Shown here: in pieces, positions 10,501 to 20,757 of the stretch
Layout: every line of letters begins with the position of its first letter
How positions within the stretch are numbered: position 1 is the stretch's first letter
Assembly: GCA_963691655.1 (NCBI GenBank)
Contig: OY829326.1
Span: 94,605,235-94,669,234, forward strand
Source of the DNA: Toxonevra muliebris
Lineage: Eukaryota; Arthropoda; Insecta; Diptera; Pallopteridae
DNA: 64,000 bases
Direction of reading: 5' to 3'
Program-made: the position numbers and the translations under genes
Notes under the pieces: model-generated
Databases searched by the model: none
Told to the model about the DNA's origin: nothing
The model's input: only the letters and a program-made list of their open reading frames with translations

Positions 10501-13500
10501 CGCTAAATATAACTTCGTTTCTTATTCGTTTCGTATGAGTGCAACAACACGCGACTTACATTTCAAAATTTTTGATTTATCTTCGCTAAAGAAGTTTCTG
10601 TTTCCCTTTGTTACCCAGCGCTTTACTCTCAAGTGTGAATATGGTGAAAGTGAATCGATTTTGGTTAAAAAAAAAATGTTAAAACTTGTATGAAGTTCCA
10701 ACTATAACTCGAACTCGAGTTCAATTGTATTTTTATCTACTTTAGTAAGAGAACACGCTCCCCAATGCAATTTATAAAATTTCAAAGGTGTATTTTCAGA
10801 TATTTTAATACTAAAATCGATATAAAAATTTGAAAATGTGTATGTAGGGTAAATTAAAGTCTCTGATTAATTTATAGGTTAAGTTAAGTGGTTGTCCACC
10901 AGACGACACACTTAGGTCGGAAGGCAGCCCGTTATGAAACATTAAAATCATATAGATTTTAACCAGCTCCGAATCAGATTGTAAAAGTATTGTCTTAGAG
11001 TATTTTTTCTTCAGATAGCCAAGGCTGAACAGATTCCTCTTCATCTACAAAAATCGTTTGAAGACGCATCCAGTCTTATGGCGTGTAAGCCTATAAGGCT
11101 AAGTATATTAGCTCCTTTGAAAATTGAATTTTTAACAGAAATAAAGCCAACAGAGTATTATCTGTCAGATTTTGGACGAGACGCGATTATAGTGAATATA
11201 AAAAATTGTTTATTTGCATAGAATGTTCTTGGGTCGTAAGCAGAGTGTAAATCAGCTGTTGCGCAAAGTTTTGAAAACTCACAATTAACCACATACGATT
11301 TTTTTAATGTTGGCAATACTCAACTATATACGAGGTTTGCACACTGAAATTGGCGCTCATAAGCAGGAACCGAAAATAATGATTATTTTTAAATATTTAA
11401 TCGAAAAAATCAACGTGTTCCTTATATCGGGGAACAATGTCGAGTACACCAAATCGATAATGATTGTATGCTTTGTTGGAATCAGTAGAATTTTTTTTTC
11501 TGAGCATTCCCACTAAAAATTAAATATAATTTTTACCTGCTGATTTTTATTTTTTGCTCAGAAATTATAACAATTTTTTCATTTTTATCTGTTTGCACAG
11601 AAATAATAATTATTTTCTGATTTTTTTTTAGGTTCAGGAAAAAAAATCATTTGATTTTTATATTTTTAATTGAAACGAAAAAATGAAATCGTTCCACAGT
11701 TTGAAAAATGATTTTACCTTAAACATTTTTGTTTTTAATTTTCTATTAGACCAATTTATGTATTGTTAACGAGATTATAATGACAGGCTTTTTGGTCGAA
11801 ATTTTCTTTACGCAAATGGTTAACTATTTCATACTTTTTTCCCAACGTTTCGGCGCAAATTTTAGGCCTTCTTGAGGGGATTTTTATTTATTTATCTGTT
11901 TTTTGAGAAAATTTACATACTTTTAAAAAACTATAATTATTACAAAGATATCATAACATTTTAACACTTACAGTAAATACTATTTGTAAAACATTCAGTC
12001 AAGTAATTAAATTACATAAAATAAAATATAATCCTTAATTAACAAAAGACAAAAAAACACGAAAAAAACTTTACAAAACACGTAACATTTTTTAACGCCG
12101 AACATTATTGATTGCCACACTGTAGCTGCAGCTTATATTGTCTTTGTCTTCTTTGGTGTTCATCGTTTTTCTTAGTTTTTTCTGTATATGTAGGCTCTCT
12201 AGTGTGTATCTTGTGCTCTCTCTTTTTTCTCTGTCCAGTATTTGTACTTGTTTAAAATTTGCAGTGTGGTGTTTTTCTAACATATGTTGTGCTAGTGCTG
12301 TTGTTGTTTTTTCCCTCTTTATGTCTGCCTGATGTTCCGCTATTCTGGTTCCCAAAAGTCTTTTTGTTGTGCCTATGTATACAAGATTACATTTCTCGCT
12401 CTCATTCCCATTACAGCCGATCTCGTAAACAACATTGCATTGTTGCTCTTTTGTTGTTGGAGTTTTAGTGTTCGTAAAAATTGTGCTGAGCGTGTGATTG
12501 GGTCTGTGAGCAAATGTTGTGGTTTGTTGTTGTTTTATTATTGAGTGCAGTATTTTGCTTTCCGTTAGTGTTGGTATGTATGGAACTCCAAAATATTTTT
12601 TTGTGCTGCCAGATTTAAGTGATTTGTCAATTATTTGGGGGATTTTTGTGTTGAATTTAAATACGTTATTTCTTATCAACTTATTTACTATTTGTAGTGG
12701 GTAGTCATTAATTTTGAGTATTGTTTTAATTTTGTTTATGTTGTCCTTGTGAAATTGTTCATCGCTTAAAGATAGTACCTTTGCTATTAAATTGTCTGCT
12801 GTGTTGATTTTTTGTGTGATTGCTTGTGTTGAAAAATAGTTTATTATTCGTCCTGATGCTGTGGGTTTCATGTACCAGTTCAAAGCTATATTTTTATTTC
12901 GTCTGTATAATTTTGTGTCAAGATATGATATTTTTCTGTCTTTTTCAATTTCCATTGTGAACTGTAGTTTTTTATGATAGTTATTAAATTCTTTTATGAT
13001 GTCATCTTTATCTTTTCCATTAATTATTGCCATTATGTCATCTACGTATTTAACTATGAACTTTATTTTTATTCCTTTTTTGTTCAATTCTTTTATTGCG
13101 TGGTCTAGTAAGTTGTCAAGAACTATGTCAGCTATTGTTGGCGATAGTGGGTTGCCTATTGGCATGCCATACGTTTGGTTGTATATTTTATTTCCAAATA
13201 CGAAATAGTTATTGTCCTTTAAACAGAAGTCAAGTATTTTTAAAAATTGCGTTTTGGGTATACTTGTGATATTTTTATTTTTTTTTATTTTTATATTGTC
13301 CCATTGTGCCATAATATTTTTTATGACAAGATTTGTAGGTATGTTAGTGAATAATGATCTTGATCCACGTCAAGAGAGATGAGTATTTCGTCGTCGTCCA
13401 AAGTTATAGTTTTTAGTTTGTTTTTAAAGTCTGTTGAGTTTTTGATATTGTAATCTTTAGATATTACGTTTTTCAGAATTCCACCAATATATTTAGCTAA

Positions 13501-15501
13501 CTTATAGCATGGTACATTTACCGATGACGAGATCGGCCTTAGTGGAATATCGGGTTTGTGAATTTTTGGTAAGCCGTATAGTCTGGGTGCTATAGCGGCA
13601 GAACAAGATAGTCTTATTTTTTCTCTGAAGTCAATATGTTTGTGTTTTAAGAGGTCAAGTACAAGAAGAAGGCCTAAAGTTTGCGCCGAAACGTTGGGAA
13701 AAAAGTATGAAATAGTTAACTATTTGCGTATGAAAATTTCGACCAAAAAGCCTGTCATTATAATCTCGTTAAACATTTTTGTTTTAAACTACAGTGGATG
13801 TCCAGTATCACAAATACGATATAAAGTCCAGGGTGGTACGTTATATCGGAAATTCGTTATATCGAATATTTTTTCTGCATAATTGTATGAAGAAAAATAT
13901 GTTTAATTAATTTTGTAATATTTTAATTCATTTATTAAAAAAAAATCAGATTTGAATAAAAGCATAACAAAAAATGCGGTCTTGAACTGACTAGGAACCT
14001 AGTGGTGCCCGTTCACCTCCTTTCATATTGACCATCGGGATCCGTATACTTGCATCTGTAAAAATATTGACTACATCATTTTTCAAACGTTCGTCAGTCA
14101 TCAATGTATTTCACTATAGCAAGCATTCGTTATACTGGACCACCACTGTACTTACATTTTGAAAATGTTCTAAGTGTCTCGCTGTGTGGAAGCATTTGAT
14201 ATAAATGTTGACGAGTGAAATGCTCAGTGGGATAATTCCGCCTCCAAACTGCCAACTGCTGTCTACAATTCTATATATTTTTTATAAGAGTGGCGAAAAA
14301 AAACTATTTATTCTCCATATTTTATCAACTCTAGAGTTCGACCTATTAATGCTTTCTTGTTTAGCTTATTTTTTATAAGAAAATAGAGCATATCCTCAGC
14401 ATTTGTGTGCCTATCGTTTTATTTAGTAAAGGGGACATGTCCATTGCTAGAGTCGAAAGAAATGAAAACTTCGAAGTTGTATGAAAAAAAATACAACTTT
14501 TTAAAATAGTTTTTTTTTTGTAATACATCTAATTATCTTTAAATAATTTTTTTTTTGTTTAATTCGTTTCAATAGTTTTCCTGTAGATGGCGTCCAAAAA
14601 ATTGGAATTTTAATTGGTGGGTGTGCAGCTGTCGCGCGACTATTAAATTCATATAGCACTCATAATATATGCATTTATATAAATGCGTATATTTCAAAAA
14701 CCATATTTTTTTTTTTTAATAAAATTTTAGACACTTATATGCAATCTTTTCATGCAAAAAAAAAAAACAAAATTTTATAATTTTTTCGAGCAATGGACAT
14801 GTCCCCTCATTATTCAATTATATTGGAGCAACATCGCAATGAGCCTAAATGTGCTTAAGTGTGCTTTCAAGCAGAAGGCTGCCACTCCAACCTTGGAACA
14901 ACTAAACTTGGACTGTTTTTTGAACTGCTATTTGCAAAACTTACTAATTTACAAAAAAAAAAAAATTTAAAAAATTTAATTTGAAAATATATATTACATC
15001 TCTCATTTAGCGATTTAAAAAAAAAAAAACATCAAGAACATTTATTTTATATGTTTAATTGTAGTCAATTAAATACTACATGCATAGAGTTCAGAAAAAT
15101 GTAATTATGAGGCCAAATATGTAGTTCAATTCACAGTTGTGCCTCATTTGTTTTAAATCATCAATCTAATTTTTCACAAGAAATTTTACCACAAGTTCGC
15201 AATCAACTGTAATAAGTATCCCAACTGTGAACATATGCAACATTTCCACATTTGCAGTGACCCATGCATTAAACATAGCTGTTGTTGTGTACTAACATTA
15301 ATTATTTATTTTGTCCATTTTATAGATGACAGTGAAAGACCACGATTAAATTTGAAACCAAGAACCATTCAAGCGCCTATAAATGCCCTGGCGGAAACGA
15401 AGCAGGCGGCTGCGATTTTTGGCAACGCCAAACCACGTGAAGAGAAATTCAAAGAACTTCAACCCGAAAATGCTAAAGAGCATGAAGTAAGTGACAATTA
15501 A
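7283..15501 (+). CDS. eIF4H1: Eukaryotic translation initiation factor 4H-like (5' partial)
   Basis: Spliced coding region join(7283..7582, 7662..7891, 8217..8501, 15326..15501), about 329 residues plus a missing N-terminus. eIF4H is a cytosolic RRM protein that stimulates the helicase eIF4A during scanning of mRNA 5' UTRs. The first visible exon has ELPTEPP-like sequence QLPTEPPFIAYVGNL with RNP2 (AYVGNL, residues about 18-23), RNP1 (KGFCYVEF, about 56-63), and the block ending LRIDIADRRK. The middle exons encode Gly/Arg/Asn-rich low-complexity sequence, and the last has RPRLNLKPRTIQAP and AIFGNAKPREEK, both characteristic of the eIF4H tail. Splice phases are consistent throughout (2, 1, 1). 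The start exon is not found: an ORF can be extended upstream to 7119 but crosses the acceptor TTATCATTACAG and looks intronic. Orthology to fly eIF4H1 is inferred from recalled family features. Confidence 0.9.
7662..7891 (+). CDS. eIF4H1: eIF4H Gly-rich exon
   Basis: The acceptor is TTTGCAG, ending at 7661; the donor GTAAAT starts at 7892. It encodes GGGG-type runs mixed with Asn, Arg and aromatic residues (RGY, NRG), a low-complexity RNA-binding type. It leaves in phase 1. The shadow frames give Val-rich and Ala/Thr-rich chance ORFs. Confidence 0.85.
8217..8501 (+). CDS. eIF4H1: eIF4H Gly/Arg exon with RGE repeats
   Basis: The acceptor is CTTCTAG, ending at 8216; the donor GTGCGT is at 8502. 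It encodes a Gly/Ser run and five tandem Arg-Gly-Glu triplets from 9-bp repeats CGTGGNGAR (8390-8437). Phase is 1 in and 1 out. Confidence 0.85.
9985..10560 (+). repeat. Tandem duplication of a dispersed repeat
   Basis: Two divergent copies lie head to tail, about 9985-10285 and 10300-10560. Each has TTCT(A/G)TTGATAC, then CGGCACAAACACGACGTAGT, ACAC and TATATAACACA, then CTCTCTCACTAAA, and ends with TTTCGTTTCTTA and CGTATGAGTGCAACA. A third copy near 19510-20340 is split by a hAT MITE. No protein is encoded and the class is unknown. Confidence 0.7.
10147..10233. repeat. Foldback (19/17-bp arms) inside repeat copy 1
   Basis: TACAATCAAGCAGAGGC at 10147-10163 pairs with GCCTCTCTGCTTGATTGTA at 10215-10233 with only a 2-base bulge, leaving a loop of about 50 bases. 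The neighbouring copy at 10309-10560 lacks a clean version of both arms, so this is either an insertion or a better-preserved hairpin. Confidence 0.65.
11766..13772 (-). mobile_element. Penelope-like retroelement with inverted terminal repeats
   Basis: A segment at 11766-11873 is repeated in reverse complement at 13666-13772 with only a few mismatches; both contain GCGCCGAAACG/CAACGTTTCGGCGC and AACGAGATTATAATGACAGG at the outer edge. Between them on the minus strand lies a reverse transcriptase with a C-terminal GIY-YIG endonuclease, the hallmark of canonical Penelope-like elements. Such elements often carry LTR-like repeats in direct or inverted orientation and are usually 5'-truncated, as here. 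A 17-bp direct repeat TTAAACATTTTTGTTTT at about 11719 and 13769 may be the target duplication. It lies within the last eIF4H intron, antisense to the gene. Confidence 0.85.
12092..13640 (-). pseudogene. Penelope reverse transcriptase / GIY-YIG protein, 5'-truncated and frameshifted
   Basis: An open frame of 406 codons runs 13312 to 12092. It contains YGMPIGNPLSPTIAD (RT motif B region), YVDD near residue 89 (catalytic motif C) and a C-terminal GIY-YIG-type domain with NLVYIGTTKRLLGTRIAEHQ at about residues 310-330. Upstream on the same strand the RT continues in another frame: LYGLPKIHKP near 13560, then LRPISSSVNVPCYKLAKY, up to SLDV near 13370, where a one-base-type frameshift separates it from SLFTNIPTN. 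The N-terminus ends at the terminal repeat. RT copies the element RNA and GIY-YIG nicks the target; this copy is probably inactive. Confidence 0.85.
13792..14148. mobile_element. pogo/Tigger-like MITE
   Basis: The 357-bp element starts CAGTGGATGTCCAGTAT and ends with the reverse complement of CAGTGGTGGTCCAGTATAAC, flanked by TA on both sides (13790-13791, 14149-14150). CAGTGG ends, GTCCAGTATAACGAAT-like text and a TA duplication suit pogo-type Tc1/mariner elements. On the minus strand a short reading frame (MTDERLKNDVVNIF...) near 14100-13990 could be a transposase remnant. It lies about 20 bp from the Penelope element. Confidence 0.7.
14430..14807. mobile_element. MITE with perfect 19-bp terminal inverted repeat
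   Basis: AGGGGACATGTCCATTGCT (14430-14448) is repeated exactly in reverse complement at 14789-14807. The 378-bp interior is AT-rich and non-coding. TA dinucleotides lie just outside each end, but a few extra bases intervene, so the target duplication is unclear. A Tc1/mariner-type origin is a guess. Confidence 0.7.
15326..15501 (+). CDS. eIF4H1: eIF4H last coding exon
   Basis: The acceptor is TTTTATAG, ending at 15325; the exon is entered in phase 1, so G plus AT gives Asp. It encodes DSERPRLNLKPRT, then AAAIFGNAKPREEKF, and stops at TAA 15499-15501. The last codons overlap a perfect donor consensus GTAAGT at 15487-15492, so a further alternative exon downstream is possible. Confidence 0.85.
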
Positions 15502-16720
15502 GACGAGAGCGAGAGAGGAATATAAATATATCTGCAAATAAAAACAACAATAATACTACAACAACTACGAGTATACAGCATAAAAAAAAAACTATTAACA
15601 ACAAATAAAGAATTGATTTTTCTTCATAAGCAGCGAGATTTTTTGAAAAAAGAGAAATATAAACAAAATATACATATATAAATATATGAAATAGCGCGAT
15701 AAAACACAAAATAGCAAAAATAGCGGAGAGTGCGAAATATATAAACGCAAAAAGAATAATAGCGAAGAGCGCGAAGAGTAAAAACGTTTTTTAATAAAAA
15801 GAGTAAAGGAAAAAACTTGCACTTTAAAGAAATTAAGAATTTTATGAGGAAACGGATTATTTTATGTGGAAAATCAAAGATTCAAACGATTGAAAAGAAA
15901 AAAATACAAAATATAACGACAAAGAAAAAGGACATTTTGAAAGAAATGAAAAGAAATCATAATTTGAAATAGAACGAAGCAAAAGCGAAAAATATTGAGA
16001 AATTAAAAAAGATATTTTAAAAATAATAACAATAAAACAACAATTTAAAATTAAAATAAAACAAAAGAAAAAATTAAATAAAAACAAAAAACTATATTAA
16101 GAAAATATTAATATTTAAAATATAATAAATATATTTAAAATATATAGATTACTGCAGGCATCCAAAAACAAAAAAACAGAATACAAAATAACCCCCTCCT
16201 AAAAACAAAAACAACAACAAAAAACTACACACACACACACACTTATATATTAATTGTAACTTAAATTTAACTATATATATATATAAATATATATACAATT
16301 CTATATACTTGCATTATTATATACATTTTACATAAAAAAATAAACTTAATATTTGTATAAACAGATTTCTAACAAAAGCAAATACAAAAAAAACAAAACC
16401 CAGAATAATAATTACTTAAACAAAAATTGCAATTTAGTAGAGAAATTATAGAAAAGAAAAATAAAAAAAAAAAAAAAAATTTTGAAACACTGCGTAGCAC
16501 CCCCAGACTTATTTTCTTTTAAGCTAACTTCGAGAATCCACTTCCGCGAGTTTGAAACTTTTAAAACAAAACAAACTGAAAAAACAAAAAACAAAAAAAA
16601 AAAAAATAAAAATAAAACGCTATAACAAACCATTTAACAAACAAAAAACTAAAAATAAAATTTGTTTATCTCTTATCTATAAAGATTTTTTGTTTAAATA
16701 GAAATAAAAAAAATATTTTG
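15502..16720 (+). other. A-rich 3' UTR of eIF4H (extent inferred)
   Basis: Follows the stop codon directly. The + strand is extremely A-rich with few T-runs until about 16700, including AC and AT microsatellites near 16229-16290, and has many AATAAA motifs (for example near 15537, 16339 and 16702). The strand asymmetry ends where ordinary mixed DNA resumes around 16740. No single polyadenylation site can be chosen from sequence alone. Confidence 0.55.
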
Positions 16721-17944
16721 TGTTTATTGAATTATTTGCAAAGCAGCCGCGCCGCTTTCCTCTCATTAATTTTCATTGTCGCTCTCCACCACCCCAAAAT
16801 CGTGTCTGTGTGTGTGCGTAATTCTCTCTTGCACACGCCCACACGTTCTGAATAGAACTACAGAAGAACTTTTTTGTTTAAGCTCATTTTATTAAACTTA
16901 CTTTTTGTTTCATTAAGTTAAAAATTCCCTCTCTTCTCGATTTCTTTCCATTGACTTTATTTCTCCTTTTTTATTTGTTAAATAACATTGTTTTTATTTT
17001 AATCTTATGCACGTTGGCATAATTGTCTAAATAAAATATTTCATTGCTATCGATTTTTAATTTTAAAATAAAAGAATTTGAATATTTTAAAAAGCAACAA
17101 GAAAATTACAGTAAAAAAGAATAAATTTTGTACACAAACCAAAAGAAAACAATTTAAAATAAAATCAGAATACAAATATAATAAAATAAAAATTAAAAAA
17201 ACCTAATTAATACTTAATATTAATTAAAAAAATAAAAACTATATTGAATAATTACTTTTATATAAGTATATTTAAATATACAAATGCATACAATTATTAA
17301 TTTTATGTTTATTAAATTAATAATAAATAAAATAATTCAACATAAAAATAAAGTAATACAATTGAGCTTTAATTATTTTGAGGTACATTGTAGGATGTCT
17401 GTGAATACGCTAATTGGAAAATGCGAGGCAAATTTAAATCAAAATTGGTAAAAATGCTGTCGGAGTTACATGAGGATTGTGCACAATAGCTAAAAGTTAA
17501 AAATATGGCGAAATGCCCAAAAATACTAATTTTTGCACATTCTTTTTTATATTATATTTACCTTTTTAAAAATCGCATGAATTTGGAAATCGGCTAAAGA
17601 ATAAGTACGCTAAAATGCATGGCGAATAGCGATTTCATCTTTGTTAGTGGGGCTGAGGAATCTGTTCATAACATGTGCAGTTTCACAGGGGTTGTTAAAC
17701 AATATAGAAGACGTTGAAGTATGGGCAGAAATAAGTTCTGATCTCTTGCCAATTGTATTATTTATAAATACCACAGTTACAAATAATTTAATAAATTTAA
17801 ACTTATTGCCAAAACTCCACTCCACTTCTGAACCGTTTTCATCATACGCCTCCTTTTTCGAATTCTTGCCAAGCCTGCGCCTTCCCCCATTTGATTTTCA
17901 CACAACATTTTTTTGTACTTGCTTAATATTTATAAAATATCTAG
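16721..17944. other. Intergenic AT-rich DNA
   Basis: A pyrimidine-rich patch with CCGCGCCGC and a TG microsatellite lies at 16745-16860, followed by AT-rich sequence. An ORF of 103 codons at 17641-17952 is unrecognised and matches no motif known to me. Confidence 0.4.
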
Positions 17945-18190
17945 TTGTCTAGTTTAGAGGAGGCTCTGGTTAGTCTGTGTTAAGGATAAACTAGACTAGT
18001 AAAGTTATCTAGTAGTTTTTGAGGATAACTAGGATGGTTTTAGTAAGTTTTAGTGAGGTTCTATCGCGCTTAAACGAGACGATCGTGCTTTGTCTGAAGC
18101 GATTCTTAATGCCAAAGTTTGTCTAAAAGACAGTCAAGAAATCCACCAAAATCTAAAGGACTGTATGAAAGGAAGAAGACAAGAATGACG
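17945..18190 (+). repeat. Dispersed repeat, copy B (plus orientation)
   Basis: Shares about 90 bp with the minus strand of 6790-6945, including GGAGGCTCTGGTTAGTCTGT and AACTAGACTAGTAA. It continues for another 150 bp with GC-richer unique text ending near GAAGAAGACAAGAATGACGG. No coding potential or ends were defined. Confidence 0.6.
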
Positions 18191-18413
18191 GTTAGTTGGA
18201 ATAAAAATACTTTTAAATGCAGATATTTTTGTATGTAAAATTATTTTAAGTGGAAAAAGATGTTCTTAAATAAATTTGTATTATCTTCCAGGCGGGTATA
18301 AATGCGTATTTAAAATTTATTAATTTAACGTTATGAACTTCAACATTTTAATTTTCTATAGTTAAATACATACATACTCTTATTAATATTTTATCACAAA
18401 AATATACAAATAA

Positions 18414-18886
18414 CACTGTGCAACAATTTGCAATCTAACGGAGAAGCGACTTAGGTCGATAGTACTGGTCTAGAGTCTCGCTTTTATATGTTACAGCCTT
18501 TCAAAGTTGTGATATTTTAGTGCATTTTTCAATTCTATTTTCTGTTTATAATAAAAACAAAAATTTGAAAATCCAAACTATTAAATTCTATACATTTATA
18601 CTGCTTATTTTTTACAAATGTCATGTAATGGATAGTTTAAACTTCTTAATATGGAAAACTAATATAATGTTAAAATTGTTAATGATATTATTTCGCTAAA
18701 GAAAACAGTCAAAAATATCAAATATCATTCGAGTAATGATTTTTAAAAAATAAGTTACAAGAGGCTACAAGAGATCTTTTGAAAGCGAGCTAACTTTGCA
18801 AAATCCTTTTATGGTTTTGTTACTCTTGACTAGAACTATCGACCTGTGTTGGTCGATCCTCCGTTAGAAAAATGTGTTGCACAGTG
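18414..18886. mobile_element. MITE with CACTGTG ends and TAA target duplication
   Basis: The 473-bp element is flanked by TAA on both sides (18411-18413, 18887-18889). Its ends are long imperfect inverted repeats: CACTGTGCAACA, then TCTAACGGAG, then GGTCGATAGT, found again in reverse complement at the right end. A 3-bp TAA duplication suits the PIF/Harbinger superfamily, though assignment is inferential. Confidence 0.75.
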
Positions 18887-19509
18887 TAATCAATATTTTA
18901 AAACAAAAAACACAAAATCACATTCGATTTTATTTTTCTAATAAATAGTTTGTAACAAATTGTGTTTTCACGGTCAAAGTCAGTGCATACTTTTACTCAT
19001 AATGTGAAAGAAAAGAGAAATTATTTTATTAAATACTAAATATTATGATTAAAATGCATTACAGAGTATGACAATATTTGTTTATTGAAACGTCTCCGCG
19101 CCACCCTTCAAATCTGTCTGCGCCCGCCCAAGGGCGTAGACAGCGGGCGCTACACACTAAAGAAGTGAAACGTCTTTACTGATTTTATATTCATTTTCGT
19201 TGTGTGTATTGCCACACAGAGTTTTTTTTTTAAATACTCTCGATACTTATCAGCAGTTGCTTTTGGCATGATTGAATAATAATTTTCCATTTGAAAGTCG
19301 TCAAAGAGATTGAGAAATAATTACTAAAAAGGATGAATGGTTAAATGTTGACCTATAATGTAAATTGTGAGAATGTGATCATGAGTAATAAGGACCAATA
19401 ATCGAGATAGCTAATTTTGGTAATTAGAAAATATTTATGTACATACTTGCAATGTTCATTTCCACTATTTTCTCCAGTTGAAGCATTATCTCTCATATTT
19501 TTATCTTGA

Positions 19510-20340
19510 AGTTTTTGCAGTATTCTCTCTATTTTGTGTTGTTATTTTTTTCTGTTGATACTGTCAACCAGGGCTGCCAACTCTTTTTCCCCCATTGCCC
19601 CATTTTATGTCAAATTCCCCCAATTTTGTTATTTTTTTATAAGAAAAACACTGTTTTTTAAACTTGCGCCAGTCACTATTTATTTGAATAAAATAAAAAT
19701 TTAATAAACAATTCAATAACAAAATTAAAATGAATATAAAACTTATTTATATAAAATGTAAATTTTTTCAAGTGTTCTATTTGTAAAGAGTTTTTTCTTT
19801 AAATGATTGTTAAACATATAAAATTTACCCCATAATAGTAGTTGATAGCCGATTTCTAAAAGCACTTTCGTTTATATTAATTTGGGAAAAACTCGTTCCA
19901 CACTAGATGTAGAATGTGGTAAAGAAAAAATGTGACACGTTTTTAAAGATTAGGTCAAAATCAAGAGATATTTCATTTTTAAGTTTGTATTGTCTTTCCA
20001 GCGATTTTTTGTTGATATTTTAAGGAAATTACATCGAAATTTCTTTTTAAATGACTTTAATTATTTTTCATTTGTCGAAACTCAACTCTAACAATAATTA
20101 TTGATGGCCGTCCATTTTTCAAGTGGATAAAATTAATTTATTTTTAGTTTGTGGTAAATAGTGCTAATCTAAATTAGAATTAAATCCAACCCAAACCATT
20201 GTTTTAAAATTCCCACAAATATTGGAGTCGTTCCCCCATTACCCCGGAGCTTCACTATTCCCTCAAAATGGAGGAATTTCCCCTGAGTTGGCAAGTCCGC
20301 TGTCAACACTTATCGGCAGAAACACGACGCACACTGTAGC
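19510..20340 (+). repeat. Third copy of the dispersed repeat, interrupted
   Basis: Left half: TTTTTCTGTTGATACTGTCAAC, ending at 19568. Right half: CACTTATCGGCAGAAACACG from 20306. Joined across the insertion, they follow the copies at about 10065-10115 and 10360-10400. The third copy therefore predates the hAT insertion within it. Confidence 0.75.
19569..20299. mobile_element. hAT-type MITE nested in a dispersed repeat
   Basis: The 731-bp insert is flanked by perfect 8-bp duplications CTGTCAAC (19561-19568, 20300-20307). Ends: CAGGGCTGCCAACTC on the left; the right end in reverse complement is CGGACTTGCCAACTC (11 of 15 match). Both subterminal regions also carry C-rich CCCCCA(T/A) stretches. 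No transposase is present. The size, duplication length and CAGGG end identify hAT. Confidence 0.85.
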
Positions 20341-20370
20341 GTCTCCATACAACCGGTGGACAAACATAGA

Positions 20371-20757
20371 AGGAGTAGTGGTAGGTCAATGAGATTTTCA
20401 CAGATATTTTTAGGTAAATATTAAAATATATTGTGAATTTCAACTAGATCGGCTAACGGACACGCCCACTTCCCATATAAGCTGAATCAAAAAAATTACA
20501 ATATCTCAAAAACTTTTGATAATAAACTTGAAACTTTTTGTGCAGTGGCTACTGATACTGTAAGAATTTCTTAAAATAAAAATGATCAAGATTGGAAATA
20601 TGGGCGTGGCACGTCCCATACAAAATAAGCGCCTAAATCAGTTTTTTTCGGCTCAAAATTGTCGTAGAACCCAATCTAACGCCTTGAAAATTGGAGTACA
20701 TTAACAATTTATAAAAATTATCTGAATCAAAAAAGTAGGCGTGGCATCTCCAATATA
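20371..20757. repeat. GGCGTGGC-type anonymous repeat
   Basis: Contains CACGCCCAC, GGGCGTGGCACG and GGCGTGGCATC, spaced by AT-rich text with 'caatatctcaaaaac'. A related line GGCGTGCCACGCCC occurs near 62665. It looks like an interspersed repeat, but no ends are defined. Confidence 0.4.

Larger units (their letters stand above)
8502..15325 (+). other. 6.8-kb last intron of eIF4H
   Basis: The intron is defined by phase-matching donor and acceptor sites and by the split of the eIF4H tail. Bases 8502-9959 and 10570-11718 contain nothing I recognise apart from a short perfect hairpin near 8826-8848 (ATTTATCG / CGATAAAT). The rest is occupied by the repeats listed separately. Confidence 0.8.

Noticed and set aside
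12138..13208. Cys/Phe/Leu-rich plus-strand ORFs looking like membrane proteins
   Set aside because: They are antisense to the Penelope reverse-transcriptase frame, which has unmistakable motifs.
11850..13700. Active hammerhead ribozymes in both Penelope terminal repeats
   Set aside because: The core reads CTCAAGA or further diverged and stem I complementarity is not visible; only resemblance is claimed.
17641..17952. 103-codon ORF as a gene
   Set aside because: No motif or conservation clue; base composition matches flanking non-coding DNA.
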